Assembly (NCBI RefSeq): GCF_041146395.1
Contig: NC_090999.1
Span: forward strand, 68,701,001-68,765,000
DNA: 64,000 bases
Direction of reading: 5' to 3'
Source of the DNA: Eulemur rufifrons
Taxonomy: Eukaryota > Chordata > Mammalia > Primates > Lemuridae
The notes under the pieces are model-generated. The model worked only from the letters and a program-made list of their open reading frames with translations. It was not told the origin of the DNA and did no database searches. Both the position numbers and the translations under genes were made by a program. This document shows positions 1-10,405 of the stretch, in pieces; positions within the stretch are counted from its first letter, which is position 1; every line of letters starts with the position of its first letter.

Positions 1-3
1 TAG

Positions 4-23
4 ACACACACACACACACACAC
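4..23. repeat. (CA)n microsatellite
   Basis: Uninterrupted AC dinucleotides near the left edge of the window, followed by a short second CA tract at about 30-39. A simple repeat with no sign of a gene. Confidence 0.9.
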
Positions 24-101
24 GCCTGGACACACACAATCTCTATGATATGGTGGAAAAAGAAAGCGGCATTGCTTAGACACAAATAAAGGAATATAAA
101 A

Positions 102-125
102 GTGTGTGTGTGTGTGTGTGTGTGT
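102..125. repeat. (GT)n microsatellite
   Basis: Twelve perfect GT units. Any reading frame through it is a low-complexity artefact. It lies 80 bp from the CA tract at the left edge and is its complement in sense, so the two could pair as a hairpin. Confidence 0.9.
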
Positions 126-1250
126 ATAACAAGAGAGCTCAATTATCTGGATTTCTCACAAAAGCTTAGGGTAGCTTTGGCTCACAGGGACACTTCATCC
201 AAAATCTTTAGTCTCCTAATCATGGATACATTTTATCTTTTATTCCTCCCTCCTCACTGCATTTGCTTATTTTTTCTGCCTGAAACAATAACTTCTTCGT
301 GACCTTCTGATCTCCCTTCCTGGCAACCTCTGGTATAAAAAAGTTGCAATTGACTACTGTATATTAATTTCATATTCAGCTAACATATTAAACTCAACTA
401 TTATGTAAAATCTTGTAGATTGTTTTGAATTTTCTATGTAAATGATCATACCATTTGCAAATAAAAAAAGGAAGTTGTATTTTCTTTTTTCCCATGCTTA
501 GGCTATTAAATTATTTTTCTGATCTTATGCTATTGACTAGATGCTATAATATAAAATTGGCGTACTTGGCATTTTCTTCTTATTCTTGGTTTAAAAGGGA
601 ATATTTATGAAGTTTTCACATTTACTATAGTGTTAGTTCCAGTTTTTCTTTTTCAATTGTTTGGTTTCATAGGCATTTGTTTGCAAGGCTAAGAAATTTC
701 CCTTCTTAATTACTCAAGGCTTTTATTTTAAATAATGACTAGGTAATGAACTTTATCAAATACTCTGAGATGATCATATAGTTTCCATTTCAATGAATTA
801 AAGTGAAATTATATTTATGGCTTTTTATAACCAATCTGAGTATAGGATCTTGGGTAATTGGTTGTGGTGCTTATTTATTATTTAAAATAAATAAATAAAA
901 ATGAGCTGTTCATTGAGAAATGCTTGTGTCATGAAACAAGGATAATGATTAATTCGGTTCCATACATGTGTGATCTATAAATAAACCAAAAGTGACTTCA
1001 AGACCCAATTTGATAATTTCTCAAAGCTATCACTTGGATTAATTTTATGAAAGTGTGTTTAGGTCCCACGTACATAGAACTTGTAGAAAAATATGGTCTC
1101 TATGAAGGCAGAATTCTGAATCCTGACAGGAGTAAAATGGTTTGGATTTATTCTGTGGATAACTCCTCCCTATACCTAACAATGGCATGAGAAAGAGGAA
1201 TGTAACTGCATCACACTGACTTTCTTGGCTCTCTTCCCAGTTTTTTTCTT
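126..1250. other. Unannotated AT-rich DNA
   Basis: No gene, RNA or repeat family recognised. It has short AT-rich stretches (for example AAATAA repeats near 885-900) and no credible open frame. Confidence 0.5.
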
Positions 1251-1254
1251 TTGA

Positions 1255-1328
1255 CCTGTGGTTGTCAGAGGGATTCCTTATGAAGAAGCATCAGCATCAC
1301 CTGGGAATTTGTTAGAAATACAAATTCT
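1255..1328 (+). mobile_element. MER5A: MER5A-like hAT MITE, left part
   Basis: The stretch reading GCATCAGCATCACCTGGGA at 1288-1306, followed by TTGTTAGAAATACAAATTCT, is the hallmark interior of MER5A, a non-autonomous hAT-Charlie element. It stops at 1328 where an L1 begins, and its continuation is found after the L1 at 7226. The left terminus is too diverged to place exactly. Confidence 0.75.
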
Positions 1329-1926
1329 AAGTCACTGCAGAGCAATAGGGTACCAAGAGGCTCCCTGGACGGCCTCCTCCCCTGGTCCACGGACCTTATA
1401 TAGGGGTCCTGCTCATGTGTAAACACTGAATACTTCTCCAGAAGCAAGAGTGTGGAAACTGATCCCTGGGGACATTGGGCCAAGGCAGACATTTCCCCGT
1501 GGGAGCTATAGCAACTGGGGCGCTGAGCAAATGAGGGCACCGTCCTCTCCCCATAGCTAGTATCTTGCCTGCGGATAGAGACAGAAACCTCCCCTATAGA
1601 GGAAGAACCAAAGGGAAACAAACAAACAAACAAACAAAGAGAATTTCGGTCTACTATTAGTGTGGACCCTGCCTGCCTTCTGAAAGACTACAACACAGTG
1701 TCCTAACTCTCCAAAGCGGTCTTGGATCACTCCAATCCTCTAGGATTGGACCCATCAGAAGCAGTCCCCCAACGGAAACAGAAAGATCTCTAAACAATAC
1801 ACAACAGTCTCCCCCTCTTGCCAAAAGAAGCAACATACCTAGACTGCTTCACAGCCTAAGAATAGAGCACAAAGAGTACTGTTAACCAGACTAAATCTAT
1901 AAGAAAAGATCCAACGATAAATCTAG
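1329..1926 (+). promoter_or_regulatory. L1 5' UTR, presumed internal promoter region
   Basis: The sequence between the upstream TSD and the ORF1 start is more GC-rich than the flanks, as expected of an L1 5' UTR, which in this family carries an internal RNA polymerase II promoter. It contains a short (AAAC)n tract at about 1617-1637. I recognise no human-type 5' UTR motif, so the promoter role is inferred from position. Slight truncation at 1329 cannot be excluded. Confidence 0.5.
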
Positions 1927-2925
1927 ATGGGAAGGGCCCAGCGAAAAAACATGGAGAGCACAAAGAATCAAACGGAAAGCTCATCCCCAAAGAGAAATAC
2001 CAGCTCCCAACCATTTGACACAAACCAGACTCAAAACACCAACATGTCACAGGAAGAATTCCAATTATGGATCATAAACAAGCTGAATAATATACAAGAA
2101 TCAATGGATAAACAACACAAGGAAAACACACAAAAAAATACAGGACTTGGAGGAAAAATTCACTAAAGAAATTGAAATATTGAAGAAAAACCAAACTGAA
2201 CTCCTAGAAATGAAGAATTCACTCAGAGAGCTACAAAACACTGTGGAAAGTCTCAAGAGCAGGGTAGATCAAACAGAGGAAAGAATCTCAGAAATTGAAG
2301 ATAACTCCTTCCAACTAAATAAGTCAGTCACAGAGATAGATCAAAAAAGTAAGAGAAATGATCTGAGTCTTCAAGAAATGTGGGATTATGTGAAGAAACC
2401 TAACTTGAGAGTTATTGGCATTCCTGAGGGTGAAGAAGATAATAAGCAAGGGTTGGACAAGCTATTTGAAGACATAATCGAGGAAAATTTTCCAGGCCTT
2501 GCCAATACTCTAGACATACAGATTCAAGAAGCTCAAAGGACCCCTGGGAGATTCATAGCAAATAGGAAAACACCACGCCACATAGTCATCAGGCTGACCA
2601 AAATATCCACTAAAGAGTCCCTTCTCCAAGCTGTAAGGAGAAAGAAACAAGTAACTTACAAAGGAAAACCCATCAGAATTACGCCAGATTTCTCAGCTGA
2701 AACCTTACAAGCAAGAAGAGGTTGGGGCCCCATTTTCATGCTTCTGAAACAGAATAATGCCCAGCCTAGAATTTTGTACCCAGCTAAGCTAAGTTTTCTA
2801 TATGAAGGAGAAATCAAGACATTCTCAGATAAACAAAAGTTGAGGGAATTCACCAAGACAGACCAGCCCTCCAAGAAGTACTCAAAAGAGAATTACACAC
2901 GGATCAGCACAAGAAAGATCCATGA
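1927..2925 (+). pseudogene. L1 ORF1: L1 ORF1 (RNA-binding chaperone), two frameshifts
   Basis: ORF1p coats L1 RNA as a trimeric nucleic-acid chaperone in the cytoplasmic RNP. The ATG at 1927 opens a polar N-terminus. A heptad-like Leu/Glu/Lys-rich coiled coil follows (about 2150-2380), then the RRM-type core (LRVIGIPEGEED, about 2405-2440) and the C-terminal domain (about 2640-2780, with GKPIRITPDFSAETLQARR). Two frame changes are visible. One is near 2125-2145, at an A-run, after which the first frame stops at 2164-2166. The other is near 2855-2865. Beyond the second, the L1-like residues LQEVLKRELHTDQHKKDP continue in another frame to a TGA at 2923-2925. The open reading that runs on to 3019 is therefore out of frame with the real C-terminus. 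Pseudogene; identity is certain. Confidence 0.93.
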
Positions 2926-2970
2926 ATGTAAAACTACTCAAGAGCTAAAGATCAAATTCCAGATACCACA

Positions 2971-5900
2971 ATGGCTCAGGAGAGAAAACATCGCAATGAA
3001 GTTCTACCCAACAAGCTGAACAAAAAACTGTCTCACTTATCAGTTTTCTCAATAAATGTGAATGGCTTGAATTCCCCGCTCAAGAGACATAGACTGGCAC
3101 AATGGATAAAAAACCACAATCCAAGTATCTGCTGTCTTCAAGAAACTCACCTAACCTGCAAAGATGCATTTAGACTGAAAATAAAAGGATGGAAAGCGAT
3201 ATTTCAAGCAAACGGTAACCAAAAGAAAGCTGGCATGGCAATCTTAATTTCCAATAACTTAGCTTGCAAACCAACAAAAATAATAAAAGACAAAGATGGC
3301 TACTACATACTGGTTAAAGGCACAATTCAAGAAGAAGCTATGACTATATTCAATATATATGCACCCAACCTAGGTGCACCTAGATTCATAAAGCAAACCC
3401 TACTAGATCTGAACCAAATGATAGATAACAATACTGTAATAGCTGGAGACTTTAACACCTCACTGACAGTACAGGACAGATCCTCTAAACAGAAAATAAA
3501 CAAAGACATAATGGACCTAAATAGAATGCTAGAACAAATGGGCATGGCTGACATCTATAGGACATTCTACCCAAAGTCCACAGAATATACATTCTTCTCA
3601 TCAGCTCACGGGACATTCTCTAAGATTGACCATGTCCTAGGACATAAAGAATGTCTTAAAAAATTCAAAAAAATAGAAATTATACCATGCATCTTCTCAG
3701 ATCACAACGGAATAAAAGTAACAATGATCACAAACAGAAACCCTCACTCTTACTCAAAGTCATGGAAGCTAAATAACTTTCTCCTGAATAATTATTCTAT
3801 AAAGGAAGAAATCAAGATGGAAATCAAAAATTTCTTTGAATTAAATGACAATGGAGATACAACTTATCAAAATCTATGGGACGCAGCTAAAGCAGTCCTG
3901 AGAGGAAAATTCAGATCCATAAATGCCTATACCAAAAAGACAGAAAACATGCAAATAGACAACCTAATGAATAGACTCAAAGAGCTGGAGAAAGAAGAAC
4001 AGAACGATCCCAAACCCAGCAGAAGGCGAGAAATTACTAAGATCAAATCAGAATTAAATGAAAAGGACAACACAGAAACTATAAGGGAAATTAATAAAAC
4101 AAAAAGTTGGTTCTTTGAAAAGATAAACCAAATAGACACACCCCTGGCTAGACTAACCAAGAGCACAAAACTGAAATCTCTAATAACCTCCATTAGGAAC
4201 ATGAAAAGAGAAATCACAACCGATGCTACAGAGATACAAGATATCATCTATGAATTCTACAAAAATCTTTATGCACACAAACTGGAGAATGTGGAGGAAA
4301 TGGACAAATTTTTAGAAACACATAGTCTTCCCAGGCTCAATCAGGAAGAAATAGAGTACCTGAACAGACCAATATCAAGAACTGAAATAGAAACAACAAT
4401 AAAAAACCTTCCCAAAAAGAAAAGCCCTGGTCCAGATGGGTTCACACCTGAATTTTACCATACATACAAAGAAGAACTGGTGCCCATCCTACATAAACTA
4501 TTCTCCAATATTGAGAAGGATGGAATTCTCCCCAACACGTTCTACCAAGCCAGTATAACATTGATACCCAAACCTGGAAAGGACGCAACAAAAATAGAGA
4601 ACTACAGACCAATTTCTCTCATGAATATAGATGCAAAAATTATCAATAAAATACTAGCAAATCGAATCCAAGTACTTATCAAAAAAATAATCCACCATGA
4701 CCAAGTGGGCTTCATCCCAGAGATGCAGCGGTGATTCAACATAACGTAAATCTATAAATGTAATTCACCACATAAATAGAAGCAAAAACAAAAACCATAT
4801 GATACTCTCATTAGATGCAGAAAAAGCATTTGACAAAATTCAACACCCTTTTATGATAAAAATGCTTAACAAAATAGGCATTGATGGAACCTACCTAAAA
4901 ATGATACGAGCCATATATGACAAACCCTCAGCCAACATCATTCTGAATGGGGAAAAACTGAAAGCACTCCCACTTAGAACTGGAACCAGACAGGGCCTCC
5001 CACTGTCTCCATTACTTTTCAACATAGTATTGGAAGTCCTTGCGAGAGCTATCAGGCAAGAGAGCAGAATCAAGGGAGTCCAAATAGGGAAGGAAGAGAT
5101 CAAACTCTCACTTTTTGCTGACGATATGATGTTATATCTGGAAAATCCCCAGGATTCAACCATGAGATTCCTGGAATTGATTAATGAATATAGCAAAGTC
5201 TCAGGCTACAAAATTAATATACACAAATCAGAGGCATTTATATATGCCAATAACAGTCAATCGGAAAACCAAATTAAAGACTCAATACCCTTCAAAATAG
5301 CAACAAAGAAAATAAAATATCTAGGTATATACCTAACTAAAGAGGTAGAGGACCTCTATAAGGAAAACTATGAAACACTGAGAAAAGAAATAGCAGAACT
5401 TGCAAATAGATGGAAAAATATACCATGCTCGTGGATCGGAAGAATCAACATTGTTAAAATGTCTATACTACCCAAAGTGATCTACAGATTCAATGCAATC
5501 CCTATTAAATTACCAACATCATTCTTCACAGATGTAGAGAAAATAATTATACACTTTGTATGGAACCAGAGAAGACCCCGTATAGCAAAAGCAATTTTAA
5601 GCAACAAAAACAAAATGGGAGGTATTAATTTGCCAGACCTCAAACTATACTACAAGGCCGTGGTTCTTAAAACAGCCTGGTATTGGCACAAGTTCAGGGA
5701 CACAGACCAGTGGAATACAACAGAAAATTCAAATATAGAACCATCCTCATATAGTCACCTAATTTTTGACAAAGCAGGAAAAAATATACTCTGGGGACAA
5801 GAATCCCTATTCAATAAATGGTGCTGGGAGAATTGGTTAGCCACTTGTAGAAGACTGAAACAGGACCCACAGCTTTCACCTCTCATAAAAATCAAATCAC

Positions 5901-6860
5901 GGTGGATAACAGACTTAAACCTTAGGCGTGATACAATCAGAATTCTAGAAGAAAATGTAGGAAAGACTCTTACAGACATTGGCCTAGGCAAAGAATTTAT
6001 GAACAAGACCCCTAAGGCCATCACAGCAGCAACAAAAATTAATGAATGGGACATGATTAAATTAAAAAGCTTCTGCACAGCCAAAGAAACAGTCCAGAGA
6101 ATAAACAGACCACCTACAGAATGGGAAAAAAATTTTTGCATACTACACATCAGATAAAGGACTGATAACAAGAATCTATTTAGAACTCAGGAAAATCAGC
6201 AAGAAAAAATCAAGCAACCCTATCAAAAAGTGGGCAAATGACATGAATAGAAACTTCTCGAAAGAAGATATAAGAATGGCTAACAAACATATGAAAAAAT
6301 GCTCAACATCCCTAATCATCAGAGAAATGCAAATCAAAACCACAATGAGATATCACTTAACCCCAATGAGAATGGCCTTTATCAAAAAAACCCAAAACAT
6401 CACATGTTGGTGTGGGTGTGGAGAGACAGGAACACTCATACACTGCTGGTGGGACTGCAAACTAGTGCAACCCCTGTGGAAAGCATTATGGAGGTATCTT
6501 AAACAGATTCAAGTAGACCTACCATTTGACCCAGCAATCCCATTACTGGGCATATACCCAAAGGAAAAAAGGTCATTCTGTAACAAAGACACATGTACCT
6601 GAATGTTTATAGCAGCACAATTCACAATAGCAAAGATGTGGAAACAACCCAAATGCCCATCAATACATGATTGGATTAGTAAGCTGTGGTATATGTATAC
6701 CATGGAATATTACTCAGCTATAAGGAATAACGAAGATACGACATCTCTATGGTTCTCCTGGAGAGAGTTGGAACCCATTATATTAAGTGAAGTATCCCAA
6801 GAATGGAAAAACAAGCATCACATGTACTCACCAGAAAATTGGTTCCTGAACATCGCCTAA
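2971..6860 (+). pseudogene. L1 ORF2: L1 ORF2 (endonuclease/reverse transcriptase), four lesions
   Basis: ORF2p nicks target DNA and reverse-transcribes L1 RNA at the nick. The ATG at 2971, 45 bp after the ORF1 stop, opens 587 codons. Endonuclease residues are all visible: N31, E58 (LQETHL), Y130, D160/N162 (GDFN), D220 (SKIDH) and D244/H245 (SDH). The RT follows, with its FADD box at 5114-5125. The C-terminal cysteine motif (C-x3-C, H, C) is at 6405-6458. Lesions: an in-frame TGA at 4732-4734; a +1 change within about 4743-4755, after which reading is open to 6157; a +1 change in the A-run at about 6125-6132; and a TGA at 6600-6602 in an ACC-TGA-ATG context, consistent with CpG decay of CGA. 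The last codon is the TAA ending at 6860. Usual L1 size; non-functional as it stands. Confidence 0.95.
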
Positions 6861-7151
6861 ATACACATCTAGGAACGACACCAATTGGATATCAGTCTGA
6901 GGTGGGGGGTGGGGGAGGGGATGGGGGTATGCCTACACAATGAGTGCATTGCGCACCGTTTGGGGAATGGTAACGCTTGAAGGTGCTGACTCGGGAAGGG
7001 GGGGTAAGGGGGGAGGGACATATACCTACATGATGGGTGCAACACGCACTACCTGGGGAACGGACACGCCTGGAGCTCTGACTTGGGGGGAAAGGCGGTA
7101 CATGGGCAACGTATGTAACCTGCAATTCTGTATCCCCCATAACAATAAGAT
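6861..7151 (+). other. L1 3' UTR with two G-rich tracts
   Basis: This is the 3' UTR of the full-length L1. It is not the human type, but the same sequence in antisense is recognisable in the L1 ends at 24646-24928 and 44733-45006, and a short sense copy lies at 51902-51995. Two clusters of four G-runs, at 6904-6927 and 6993-7017, could form G-quadruplexes. It ends in an AATAAG/AAATAAA-like polyadenylation region before the tail. Confidence 0.85.
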
Positions 7152-7211
7152 GAAATAAAAAAAAATAAAAAAAATTAAAAAGGTGATCTCACAGAAAAAA
7201 AAAAAAAAAAA
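7152..7211 (+). other. Double L1 A-tail with 13 bp non-A insert
   Basis: An A-rich tail at 7152-7181 is followed by GGTGATCTCACAG (7182-7194) and a second pure A-tract (7195-7211) that abuts the TSD. Tail, short unique sequence, then tail is the classic layout of a 3' transduction, in which polyadenylation used a downstream site at the source locus. Confidence 0.7.
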
Positions 7212-7225
7212 GAAATACAAATTCT

Positions 7226-7341
7226 TTGGCCCCACTCTAGACTTACTTTCTGGATTAGAAACCCTGGGGATGAGCCCTGCAGTCTATATTATACCAAGCC
7301 TTTCAGGTGATTCTGACATGCTGAAGTTTGAAAACCACAGT
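7226..7341 (+). mobile_element. MER5A: MER5A-like hAT MITE, right part
   Basis: This continues the MER5A interrupted at 1328: GGCCCCACTCTAGACTTACT near 7228, then CAGGTGATTCTGACATGCTG near 7304, and GAAGTTTGAAAACCACAG at its right end, corresponding to the family's terminal inverted repeat. It shows that the L1 landed inside an existing MER5A. Confidence 0.8.
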
Positions 7342-7370
7342 CCTTGACTCTGATTTTTCTATTTCCTCTG

Positions 7371-7978
7371 CTTTTATTTTTTTCACCATATCAATATAAT
7401 TTTTCTTATTTCAAAATATTAAGGAGATACAAATATTTTTGTTATATAGATACATTTTATAATGCTTAAGTCAGGGCTTTTAGTGTACCCATCACCCAAA
7501 TGGGGTTCATTTTACCTGATAGGTAGGTTTTTACCCCTCACCTACTCCCCCTCCCCTGTATTCATTTCCTATAATCTTTATATCTCTTTGTTTTCATGTG
7601 TGCCCATCAATTAGCTCCCAATTATTAGAGAGTACATGTGGTGTTTATTTTTTCATTCCAGGGATACTTCAGTTAGGATAATGGTCTCCAATTCTATCCA
7701 AGTTGCTGCAAAAGACATTATTTCATTCTTTTTTGTCTGAATAGTACTCCATAGTGTGTGCGTGCACACGTGTGTGTGTGTGTGTGTGTGTGTACACACA
7801 CCACATTTTCTTAAACCCTTCATGAATTATATGAATTGGTGGGCACTTCGGTTAATTCCACTTCTTGGAGATTGTGAATTGTGCTACAATAAACATTTTA
7901 GTGCAGGTATGTTTTTGGTAAAATGACTTCTTTTCCTTTGGGTAGATATCCAGTAGTGGGGTTACTGGGTCAAATGCT
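7371..7978 (-). mobile_element. L1: Older L1 3' end, antisense
   Basis: On the minus strand this is the 3' part of L1 ORF2 plus 3' UTR. Recognisable stretches, read on the plus strand, include the complement of the CTCAGC / CATGGAGTACTATTC region (about 7737-7757), 'gaattgtgctacaataaacat' and 'ttcctttgggtagatatccagtagtggg'. It is 5'-truncated at about 7978 and more diverged than the full-length copy. The 3' UTR resembles L1MA/L1P-type ends rather than the G-rich lemur type. Confidence 0.85.
7753..7800. repeat. (GT)n expansion inside the antisense L1
   Basis: A GT-rich tract with a perfect core at about 7770-7793. It sits next to the 'gtactccat' segment of L1 ORF2 (antisense), the same L1 position that carries repeats at 20129-20160 and 47490-47516. 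Confidence 0.88.
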
Positions 7979-8084
7979 TTTATTTCTTACCCTTACTAAC
8001 CCTACTAGTTCAGGCAACATTTGTTAAAATTTGCAATAAACATAAATTGTGGTATGTGATATTCTATTAGATTTCTCTGAATTT

Positions 8085-8560
8085 GAAGCTGTCCACTTTC
8101 TAATCCTTTCCAATCTTAAAGCCAAAATCACCTTAAAATGTGAAATTGTTATATGTTTCAATGTCTAATAATTATCTTTAGCATAACATCTAAGCTCTTT
8201 ATCACAGAATACAACCTGAATACAATTTGGCAATGGTCTTCTCTTTAGATTCCTCTTCGAGCCATCAGGTTCATTTTCAAATATATTAAACTCTTTTCAG
8301 TTATGTGTGTTCTTCCATTTTTAGTGCTTGGCACATGCGGAAGTTGTTTCCACTTCCTCCTTCTATCCCCCTTACCTGGTCATCTCTAGCCTCCATTTAA
8401 TTCTTACTATGAAATTTCTTATCTCTTGAAATTCTTCTTGATACTCTAAAGTTGGCCAATTTCGCTTGCTATTCATTTGCACCAACCTCCTCCCTGCTCT
8501 TAATACTCAGTACACTTAATTTTAATTGGTTTTTAAATTATTTGTCTTTACTTCTTAAGT
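8085..8560 (+). mobile_element. Ancient L2-like LINE remnant
   Basis: Highly diverged, C/T-rich sequence with the word order of a common ancient LINE 3' region ('ccaaaatcacctt...', 'acatctaagctctttatca', 'tcctccttctatcccccttacctgg'). Recognition is by pattern only and the family name is tentative. No reading frame survives. Confidence 0.35.
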
Positions 8561-8584
8561 TAAATTTTTTCTGCCTAGATCCTC

Positions 8585-8725
8585 AGCATCAGTGCCTTAG
8601 TTTTCTCATCATTAAAATGAAGATTTAATTATATTCCTAGGATTGTTGTGAAAATTAAGTGAAATTATAAACTTAGTGCAGCATTGATAATAGTGCCTAT
8701 GATATGTTGTATAAATCATAACTCC
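8585..8725 (+). mobile_element. MIR: MIR SINE fragment
   Basis: The core and 3' region of an ancient tRNA-derived SINE: CCTTAGTTTTCTCATCATTAAAATGAAG, then 'aggattgttgtgaaaattaagtg' and 'cagcattgataatagtgcctatgatatgttg'. These correspond to the usual 'cctcagtttcctcatctgtaaaatg...' string of MIR. Confidence 0.65.
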
Positions 8726-9290
8726 ATCCAATTACTGTAAATTATAAATTTCATACTTAATATCATTTTAGTCATAATAGTGATTTGCATGACCATTTTG
8801 GTTATGATTAAATATTTGTATTAGAAAAATATTTATCCATAGAAGTTGAATATGCAGTAAATGATGTCTTTTTAAATGTGTATCAGGACATTTTACTTTT
8901 TTCCTATATATAATATATAGGATAAATGACATGGGCTTTAAGAAAATCCCATTGGGAGCTGTCTGAAAAAGTCTATCTGCTGGCACACTGCCAAAGAAGA
9001 AGCATGATGCATTGAAAACAAGTCAAAATAATGCGTCATTTGACACCGCAATCACAGACTCTTGGATAATGAGTCTAGCTACTTTTCTTGATGATGTGTT
9101 GGTCATGAAAGCACTCTGAAATTTTATTCAGAAGAACTTAGAAGTTGTCTCTTTCATAATTAGCAGGTGCTAAATGGCAGGATTGAATCTTTGGAAAATC
9201 AAGATAAACTTGATGCGTAAATATTGGAATGTGCTACACTTGAAGCATTAGTTTTAAACTAAGCTAGCCAACTTTTGAATCTTCAAAAAA
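8726..9290. other. Unannotated AT-rich DNA
   Basis: No repeat family or coding sequence recognised. The stretch around 8990-9140 is a little richer in G and C and could be unique sequence. Confidence 0.4.
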
Positions 9291-9294
9291 TAAC

Positions 9295-9392
9295 TATATA
9301 TACACACATACAAATAAATTTTATCTATATACATTATACACACATATGTATTATGTATATATACACATACATATTATACATATAATGCGTAT
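9295..9392. repeat. TA/CA-rich low-complexity tract
   Basis: Alternating TATA, ACAC and ATGTAT words with many short palindromes; likely a decayed (TA)n(CA)n microsatellite. Confidence 0.7.
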
Positions 9393-10020
9393 AATATTGA
9401 GTTTCTTATTAAAATGGACAGAATGTCTAGCAATATGCTTGTGAACATAGAATAACTAAGAAAGTGTTTTCATTTTCCTTGTTCTTGAAAAGCACAATGC
9501 CTTTTATTCTGTGTGTCCTGGAACTTCATTATTTAAAATGTGTCATGTTATGATAAATGGGTTGGTGGTGAATCAATTGGATTTTGTTGTGCTTTTTCAC
9601 CAAGCTGGTATGAAGTGGCTGATGAAATCTGGCATGACAAATTACAAAAAATGAGTTACCTGGAGTTGACAAAAATCAGTATTCATTTGTTTAAAAGATA
9701 ATTTTTAAAAAATGAACATCATGAAGCATTAGTTGTAAAGTACATTAAGGGAGGGAGGAACAGAAAGGGAGAGTATGGGTACTCAAAATACAATAGCTAG
9801 TAAAGGGATTTGGCTAAACAAAACTATCACATGTAGCTTAGAATATTTGCTGTTAGTTAAATATATGTTCCCTACAAACGACTGGAATATTTGTGTGCAA
9901 ATATATGTGGAAAGCACCTCACAAATGAGGAAGTGGAATATAGTTACATTTCTGCTTCATGTTGAAAATGTAAACATTCAAATGTTGAAAAGGGTTTCCT
10001 CTGGATACTGGGATTAGTTG
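9393..10020. other. Unannotated DNA
   Basis: No recognisable gene or repeat. The 80-codon open stretch at 9775-10017 has no family signature and lies in AT-rich sequence; I do not treat it as coding. Confidence 0.4.
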
Positions 10021-10030
10021 AGAGATAGAG

Positions 10031-10056
10031 AATATATATATATATATATATATATG
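10031..10056. repeat. (TA)n microsatellite
   Basis: A run of alternating A and T ending in 'atgtaatc'. Confidence 0.85.
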
Positions 10057-10317
10057 TAATCTATGCAAGGACTCTTAAAGACATGAGCTTCCACTTTTGC
10101 ATTAGGCCATTAGGTCTTCAAGTTGTTGGGTAGAAAGTTGTTTTAAAGGAAAACCTTTGAGCCTCATGACTTTGCTCTTTATTCTATAAGGGCAGGGTAA
10201 CCTTCCTAGGAGGCTATTGTGCTGCCTCTTATCCTATTTGTCTTGGAATCATTTACCTGCCTTTGCTTTCTTTTTTAGAGATGTTAGATTTTATTTCAAT
10301 TGGCCTGATAATCCACA

Positions 10318-10405
10318 CATAAGATTAGTTATTGATTTTCCTTCAGCTTTATTGAGATGGTTGACAAATAAAAATTTTATATATTTAAGATGTACGAGGT
10401 GCTAA
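10318..10405 (-). mobile_element. L1M: Old L1M 3' UTR fragment, antisense
   Basis: The words 'cttcagctttattgagatgg' and 'aagatgtacgaggtg' match the well-known antisense 3' UTR of mammalian-wide L1M elements ('cagctttattgagatataattgac...taaagtgtacaa'). A short, heavily decayed fragment. Confidence 0.5.

Larger units (their letters stand above)
1329..7211 (+). mobile_element. L1: Near-full-length L1 retrotransposon (strepsirrhine lineage)
   Basis: A 5,883 bp LINE-1 in sense orientation: about 600 bp of 5' UTR, ORF1, a short intergenic gap, ORF2, a G-rich 3' UTR and an A-rich tail. The 14-base target-site duplication GAAATACAAATTCT flanks it at 1315-1328 and 7212-7225, and the two halves of a MER5A element lie outside. 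The length is close to that of complete primate L1s, so at most a little of the 5' UTR is missing. Both ORFs are interrupted, so it is now inactive by itself. The tail is double, which suggests 3' transduction. Confidence 0.95.

Noticed and set aside
102..302. Small protein starting in the GT repeat
   Set aside because: Its first residues are a Cys/Val translation of (GT)n; low-complexity artefact.
2926..3019. C-terminal extension of ORF1 overlapping the ORF2 start
   Set aside because: The L1-like C-terminus continues in another frame and stops at 2923-2925; the extension is the product of a frameshift near 2860, not an ORF1/ORF2 overlap.
4891..5196. Minus-strand frames inside the L1 ORF2 as separate genes
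   Set aside because: Shadow frames of ORF2; their sequence is the complement of conserved RT codons.
9295..9392. Cruciform or origin-like AT palindrome
   Set aside because: Explained as a decayed TA/CA microsatellite; no defined inverted arms.
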